Part shown: piece after piece, positions 58,717-64,000 of the stretch
Numbering within the stretch: the stretch's first letter is position 1
Layout: each line of letters begins with the position of its first letter
Source of the DNA: Setomelanomma holmii
Taxonomy: Eukaryota; Ascomycota; Dothideomycetes; Pleosporales; Phaeosphaeriaceae
Assembly: GCA_010015745.1 (NCBI GenBank)
Contig: ML978173.1
Coordinates: 124,001-188,000, forward strand
Length of the DNA: 64,000 nucleotides
Reading direction: 5' to 3'
Notes under the pieces: model-generated
Seen by the model: the letters and a program-made list of their open reading frames with translations, nothing else
What the model was told of the DNA's origin: nothing
The model's database searches: none
Position numbers and translations under genes: made by a program

Positions 58717-59253
58717 GGCCATTGTCGTTCGCGGGGGTGTGAATTTCCTGCAATCGCTGAAAGGTACCGAATTGAGCGTCCAAGTCGACGACTCTTGTCC
58801 TTCAGAAACGCGCCGCAGTCTTGGCCCCTGTCAACAAGGGCTTACGCAGCCTCCTGACATCATCGCTGACCAAAAGCATTGCCCGCAACAGAAGCTTGAT
58901 ATAGGTTAGCGAAGCTTAGCATTGCGTTAGCCTGCTGATGATTGGTAGGTTTTCTTTTCGTGTTGAATGCAGTATGGACTGTGTGGTGATGAGAAAAGCT
59001 CGAGTCAGGTGCGGCTAAAGACGCGACACGCTAATCAACACGCTAACGAACTGCTTTCCTCTTTCGGGCGTACACAGCCCAGAGGTCACAACGGCATCTC
59101 TTGCGTGTCGCATCGTTAAACTACCCATTCTCATACCTATTCACCGTCTTGCTGTCTCCTAGAGTTCATATAACATGTCGTTGATGTTCCATACAATGCA
59201 GCATTCACAACAAAAAACACGCCTCGATCACTTCTGTTGCCCGAAAGTACAAT
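58717..59253. other. Divergent promoter region
   Basis: About 540 bp between the regulator (minus) and the membrane protein (plus); shared or back-to-back promoters are likely. No gene recognised. Confidence 0.5.
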
Positions 59254-60071
59254 ATGGTACATGCCCGAGATGTCGTTGCGGGAGTTGAACTGGCCTTCTA
59301 CATTCCAACCTCAATTCTTGCAATCATCATCTGTGTCCGCCATGGATTTCATCGTAGCAGCGGCTGGATCTTTACGCTTATTCTCTGCACCGTCCGAATC
59401 GCCGGTGCGATATGTCAATTCATCTCACACAACAATCAGTCTACAGGTCTGATCACGGCCACTATCATCATCGACTCTATAGGACTATCGCCCTTACTTC
59501 TGGCGACACTGGGCATATTAAGCCGCTTGTAAGTTGTCCTTCCCCACGGCCAATGAGATTCAACTAATATGATTGCAGCGTGGATTTCATCAACTCGAGG
59601 GCCGCCCCGATATTTACGGTCAAGCACTTCCGCCTTCTTCAACTTCTCATCACCGTCGGCCTCATACTTAGCATCGTTGGAGGTACCTCTAGCAACATCC
59701 AGCCGAATGGGCACATCGAGGTCGAAACAACGAGCAAAGTCGGGATCATCCTCTACATCATCGCCTACGTTGGCTTGGCCCTCGTATTTGCCATATCGAT
59801 ACCACGTCTCCATGTCGTCATCGGGAAAGAACGACGAGTCGCAGTCGCTATCGTACTTGCCATGCCTTTTATCCTCGTTCGGCTGGTCTACTCGGCATGT
59901 GCGGTGTTTCTGCACAACCACTTGTTCAACATGGTCACGGGTAGCGTCGTTGTCCTGGTGGTCATGGATGTTGCAATGGAGTTTATAGTTGTTGCGATAT
60001 ACATTCTGCTAGGTTTCGCAGTTGACAAAGTGGGCAGGGACAACGCAGGTCCCATCGCAGGGCGCACATGA
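59254..60071 (+). CDS. Seven-helix membrane protein (DUF7702-like)
   Basis: Two exons, 59254..59528 and 59579..60071, give 255 aa. About seven hydrophobic helices: GVELAFYIPTSILAIIICV, IFTLILCTVRIAGAICQFIS, TATIIIDSIGLSPLLLATLG, LLQLLITVGLILSIVGGTSS, VGIILYIIAYVGLALVFAIS, VAVAIVLAMPFILVRLVYSA and VVLVVMDVAMEFIVVAIYIL. The R-x-x-x-x-x-FIS and SLL motifs and the PFxxVRLxYS block match the fungal DUF7702 group. Function unknown; the topology is receptor- or transporter-like. Intact. Confidence 0.8.
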
Positions 60072-61827
60072 AGAACAGGAGGGGTAAGGAGCCACCGGGC
60101 CTGACCAGGAACATCTTGTCAAACATTCAAGCTGAGCTACAGCACTCGAAAGCTGATGCTGAACAATGTCTGGTCTCGGGCTACCCAGCACCGTCTCACG
60201 GAGCGCAACACTGACTGCGTCCAGCATCAGTTCTTGGTGCTCGTCGGTTGAAATCGTGAGGGATGGCGGTGCCATGAATGAGGTTTCTGAATGCTTTCTG
60301 GCATGCCAAGAAATAGCTTGTATAATTAGCATCATTTTCACGTTTTTGTTACAGAATTTCGCGCTCCAGTCTGTATCAAGCCACCATTGTCACAAGCGGC
60401 AAAATCTCGATCATAAACTTCTCCCATGACGATGTGTCACTTTTTCTCACTTGATCGGCTGAAGACGTAAAGATCACAGTCATGCCGGTCATGAACGCGC
60501 ACGTCACGTTTCGCCCGTCACGACTCCGCCCGTCACGTTGTCGCTGTCACACGATAGCACTGTTCCAACATGGAATTGTGCTGTGCTTAAGAAGACTCAA
60601 AGCATACAAGGAGTGCATAAGACCTACGACATGTCGCATTCTAGGCTTGAAGCATCAGTTTTTGAACTATCTCTTCGCATACTGCATCGTTCTGATTTAT
60701 GGCGTAGATGCCGACCCGAAAACCCGTTACTATTGGTACCCGACCAACCGAGATCTTATTCCGCATTCTCTCATGTCTATTTGATCTACCTTTAGGTCTC
60801 CACTACTAGAGATGGCTGGCGCTCAAACTCTGTCGCTTTGATCCAATCAGCTGCATTCGACTCTTTCGCCGCATCGCAGCTGAAGCCTTCTACAAGCTCA
60901 ATACCCTTACGATAGGACTTGAAGAGCCCCGAGATCGCTTCAGTTCTCTCAGCAATGTCAGTCCTCCCCATAACCCAATTTCTAGGTGCGAAGACTCGTG
61001 GTGTCTTTGGGGGTTTATAGCAGTATTGACGGGCAGTATTGAAGGGCAGTATTGACGGCCATATAACTTCGAGGTTGCACATCCAACGGCTGGACGAGCT
61101 AGCACGAGGCCATCGCGGATTTGTGAGTCTCTAGCGATTGACCTTGGACTTTAACGCCGAGGTGGCTCATCGGTAACGGCCCGACTTCTGGTCTGGCGTG
61201 AAGAATGTTTGGCCTGAAAGTCGACTAGCCGACGGCATTACGCTAGAATCCGATTCTATGATCAAGTTTCCTGTAGCTCAGTTGTATAGTCTGGTAGCGG
61301 GCTATAGCTGTAATAGACAAGGTTGTTGTAGATTGACTGGCCCCAGGCGAAGTTGTTCAGTACACTGCTTTGGTAAGTGTTCTTGCCGAGCAGTCGAAGT
61401 CATGCGCAGGTACTTTGGGACCAGTAGGCGGATCTGATGGAAGGAATTTGAACATGAAGATGATCTTTTTCCAGTATGATATACTTCACGACGTTATTCA
61501 CATTTACTGTCTTTGTGTACGTCGTGTCGGCCAAAGTTCAGCGAGGTCTGAATACTTAGGTAGCATTCGCATGCGAATATGGCTGGACCGAAATGCGGTC
61601 GCCCCTTGTGGATCAAGTCATTTCACCATTACTTTCATAATGTAGTCGGAGGCGATAGTACCGCATAGTGATGAAGCGAATCGGCATCTCTTTCTGACTG
61701 CACAGTGACTACTTAGATTCTCGGTTTCGCCGAGTCTTCACAGAGAAGACCTGAGCAACCAGTTTAAAAACTCCCAGCTCAGTCCAACTCAATTTCACCA
61801 ACCCCATCGGACAACTGTATCAACAAC
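60072..61827. other. 1.75-kb gene-poor region
   Basis: Short frames only. It includes a small tandem repeat at 61021-61059 and an AT-rich stretch. A tRNA-like look near 61150-61210 was considered and rejected. No mobile-element ends were recognised by eye. Confidence 0.5.
61021..61059. repeat. Three 13-bp tandem units
   Basis: Three copies of CAGTATTGACGGG with one or two differences, in direct head-to-tail order. Small minisatellite; no gene overlaps it convincingly. Confidence 0.8.
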
Positions 61828-62586
61828 ATGGGCCAGATTAATCAAAAGCAGAAAGACTCAAATGCTAGCGATGTAGTGGGCAATGACATGGCCAAAGCAC
61901 ATGAGGAATTTGCGAGCCAGATCCAAGAGGTAGCGGCAGCACACGAAAATGCCGCAATGAAGAAGCCACCACACATTCCAACAGAGATCGCTCTCAAGAT
62001 CGTTGATCATGTGTTCGAATTGCCCAATGACATCCATGGGGATTGATGGTTTGCCATTAAACGTCGTGCTAACCGGTTTGCAACGGTCAGCCAAGACTTC
62101 AAGGAGATCGTGCCCAAGGCTCTATACAAGCAGAACAAAGTCGTCATCAAGCCTGATATACCCCAATATCTCCCGCCAGACCGACCACCTCGTGAGGCGA
62201 ATCCAGATATCATGATCTCATACCCGACTGTGGATCAAAGCCACTGGATTGGAGAGCTTGAGTTTCAGGTATATCTGATGTATCCGCATGATCAAGGGGA
62301 AAGCATCCAGATTCAGTGGCTCCAGAAACTTGCTTCTGGGACATTGGGCTATGAGAACCTGGACACACTTCGGATTGTATTCCGGGATCTCCGTAACTAC
62401 GAATTCAACGTCCACGAAGTTCAGTCCTTCGTGCTAGCTCTTCAAGAGCGCCTAGCACGTCCTCTACAGTTCGAGGTCAAGACATTGATAACTGTGATCG
62501 ACGGACATTGCTGCCCTGGTAACGGTTGTTCGTACAATAATCCCATCATTTGCCAATCCCATGCACGGCTTTGCAACTTGCTTTAG
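61828..62586 (+). pseudogene. F-box-like protein with in-frame TGA
   Basis: MGQINQKQKDSNASDVVGND at 61828, followed by HIPTEIALKIVDHVFELPND (F-box-like PTEIALKI), then TGA at 62044-62046. The same frame continues directly with WFAIKRRANRFATVSQDFKE and on to 62586, ending CQSHARLCNLL, with no other interruption. A CGA to TGA substitution is the simplest explanation. Without it the protein would be 252 aa. The downstream part contains an LDTLRIVFRDLRNYEF-type segment seen in F-box-associated regions. Either the gene is recently dead, or it makes a 72-aa fragment, or the base is a sequencing error. Confidence 0.65.
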
Positions 62587-62815
62587 ATGCATCCGTAAGA
62601 AGTCATAAGCCAGCCCTCAGTAGTCAAGACCCACGTGGAGCGGTAGCTCAGGAGTATACTTGAGCATTGTTTCACTTTGTGTACCAATGAATGAGCATTC
62701 AACCATATCCCAATCAATCATGGAGCATTTCCATTCTGAACATGACTCTGCCGTGAACATCTGACCTTACTGAAAAGATAACAAGATTTCCTTCCCACGA
62801 CATGATTGATGTTCA

Positions 62816-63553
62816 TCAGAAGCGGCGAGAGATAAGGTTGGCAGCGCGATAGTCCGCATCCATGACCGCCTGCTTGATCATCGGATGATCCTTAAGAAAA
62901 TCCGCCAGCGCCGCGATGGAAGCCGCGTTGAATTCGCCGCGACGACGCAGGTAGGCAAGACGCTCGCCCAAGCCAGTGACCATGTCGTCTTTTGGACCAA
63001 TGGCGCAGCGCTCCATGAGACCGCACTCCTCAGGGTTTGGTGTGCGATCGCGAAGACCATCCTTGTAAGTCCTCTGGAAGTGACGAATGTACTGATGCAT
63101 ACTCAGCTCGTACGCAGCGTGGCGGACCTTGATGAGTCGTAATGGCGATGCAGGAACGCTGACGCCCCACTTGCCGTTGCCATTAAGGATGGACTTGACC
63201 CAGCCCAGAAGAACATCAACGGCTTGTGCGTCGATAGTTGTCGAAGTGATCTTGACCTGTTTGGCATCCGGGTGCGCCTCGAAGTGTTCGCGAAACATGC
63301 GGGAGACGACGACGAGAGCGAGCTTCGGGGAGGTGCCGATGATGTTGCCGGCATCGTCAACAACATCGACGTCGCCTCCAGCGAACAACTCCCTGCGCGC
63401 AGTACCTGACCACGCGCAGATATTGCTGCCGTCTTTGAGTGTGTTCATCATATCGATAGTCTTGCGGACCTGGATGTAGGCAGGGAGCGTCGCAGTGTAG
63501 CCACGGGACTTGTAGTTCGCGCCGTCCGTCATGTTTTCGTTTGCTGGAGGCAT
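62816..63553 (-). CDS. BTB-like hypothetical protein
   Basis: Single exon, 245 aa. The core reads DVVDDAGNIIGTSPKLALVV, then SRMFREHFEAHPDAKQVKIT and AQAVDVLLGWVKSILNGNGK, matching the pattern of BTB/POZ-like fungal proteins (exposed strands, a helix pair, then a long helical tail). Weak similarity in layout to the TGA-containing gene at 25786. Such proteins often act as adaptors for cullin-3 ligases or as transcription co-factors. No lesion. The upstream region (63554-64000) holds its promoter. Confidence 0.65.
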   Translation of the reverse strand: MPPANENMTDGANYKSRGYTATLPAYIQVRKTIDMMNTLKDGSNICAWSGTARRELFAGGDVDVVDDAGNIIGTSPKLALVVVSRMFREHFEAHPDAKQVKITSTTIDAQAVDVLLGWVKSILNGNGKWGVSVPASPLRLIKVRHAAYELSMHQYIRHFQRTYKDGLRDRTPNPEECGLMERCAIGPKDDMVTGLGERLAYLRRRGEFNAASIAALADFLKDHPMIKQAVMDADYRAANLISRRF

Positions 63554-64000
63554 TGTTTGTGATGTGATCTGCAGGGTAGTTGGTTAAATGCTTGTGGAGC
63601 GTATTTGAAGTGCTGGGTTGAAGAGGCAATGAAAGTGGACCGTCAGGGGATGTTGATAGAGAGACTGCTAGTGTGGTTGGGGGTGTTTATATAACGCATG
63701 GGGCCGATTACTGCATTCACTCGCAGTGTAGAGCAGCGTTTGATAAAAGCTGCGATGACAATCGCGCTGGGGAAGCATGATTCATGCACGTGCTCGATCA
63801 CGAATTCAATTCTTTTTTCACCTGACCTTCGTGGCCGTGGGCGTGATTGGTATGAAATATCAATGGCTCTACATACTCCAAGATCTTCAGAATAGACATA
63901 GATTGGAAAGTTACCGAGTCCACCTTTTGGCCAAGCCGCTTCTCCATGAAAGCTTCCTAATCATCTTGACTCTTGGATCATCCTTCAACTCATAACGCTA
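63554..64000. other. Window end, no gene
   Basis: Promoter side of the BTB-like gene; a TATATAA sequence near 63690 could serve as core promoter. Short frames near 63777-63995 are not convincing. Confidence 0.45.

Noticed and set aside
61140..61215. tRNA-like sequence with GGCTCATCGGTAACGG resembling an A box
   Set aside because: No B box (GGTTCGA-type) and no acceptor stem could be formed.
26284..62046. Possible recoding of TGA as a sense codon, given several in-frame TGAs
   Set aside because: Conserved genes here (co-chaperone, Yippee, C-tail membrane protein) end at TGA, and the broken genes also include TAG, TAA and frameshifts, so mutation explains the pattern better.
1..64000. CRISPR arrays, prophage or bacterial operons
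   Set aside because: Spliceosomal introns throughout and no spaced direct repeats; the DNA is clearly fungal nuclear.

Overview
The window is nuclear DNA from a filamentous ascomycete (Pezizomycotina, most likely a dothideomycete). The evidence is short introns of about 45-80 bp with GTAAGT-like donors, CTRAC-type branch points and CAG/TAG acceptors, fungus-only families (DUF3292, Zn2Cys6 regulator, PigL-type STAND N-terminus, DUF7702-like membrane protein) and a lone dispersed 5S rRNA gene. The class-level assignment is inference from gene style. Splice sites were placed by eye and checked for phase, so exon coordinates are exact predictions that have not been tested against transcripts.

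Layout. 1-7 kb: intact genes (5'-truncated DUF3292 membrane protein, nuclear-type SAP-domain protein, C-tail membrane protein). 7-34.5 kb: an accessory, transposon-invaded island. It holds a frameshifted LaeA-like methyltransferase, a pogo/Fot1 transposase relic fused to a 5'-truncated LINE that is itself split by a 169-bp LTR-like insertion, an intact secreted M43 metalloprotease, a STAND-N/ankyrin-type pseudogene, two TA-flanked inverted-repeat elements, a 5S rRNA gene, a DUF7730-like remnant, an intact secreted carboxylesterase, and a run of BTB-like, F-box-like and ankyrin genes that nearly all carry premature stops or frameshifts. One of these contains a 128-bp hAT-type MITE with a perfect 8-bp target duplication. 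35-53 kb: compact intact conserved genes (TPR/J-domain co-chaperone, Yippee zinc protein, zinc alcohol dehydrogenase, three-KH RNA-binding protein, HUT1 nucleotide-sugar transporter, MFS sugar transporter and hypotheticals). 54-60 kb: FAD-linked oxidase, Zn2Cys6 regulator and a seven-helix membrane protein, possibly a small specialised-metabolism neighbourhood. 61.8-63.6 kb: another F-box-like gene with an in-frame TGA and an intact BTB-like gene.

The main theme is two-speed genome architecture. Conserved genes on both flanks are clean. In the island the LINE keeps one reading frame for about 3 kb but is full of TAG, TAA and TGA codons, which points to C-to-T mutation (RIP-like or CpG deamination) rather than random indel decay. 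The neighbouring lineage-specific genes show similar nonsense lesions, plus single-base frameshifts. No CRISPR, prokaryotic operon or tRNA gene was found.
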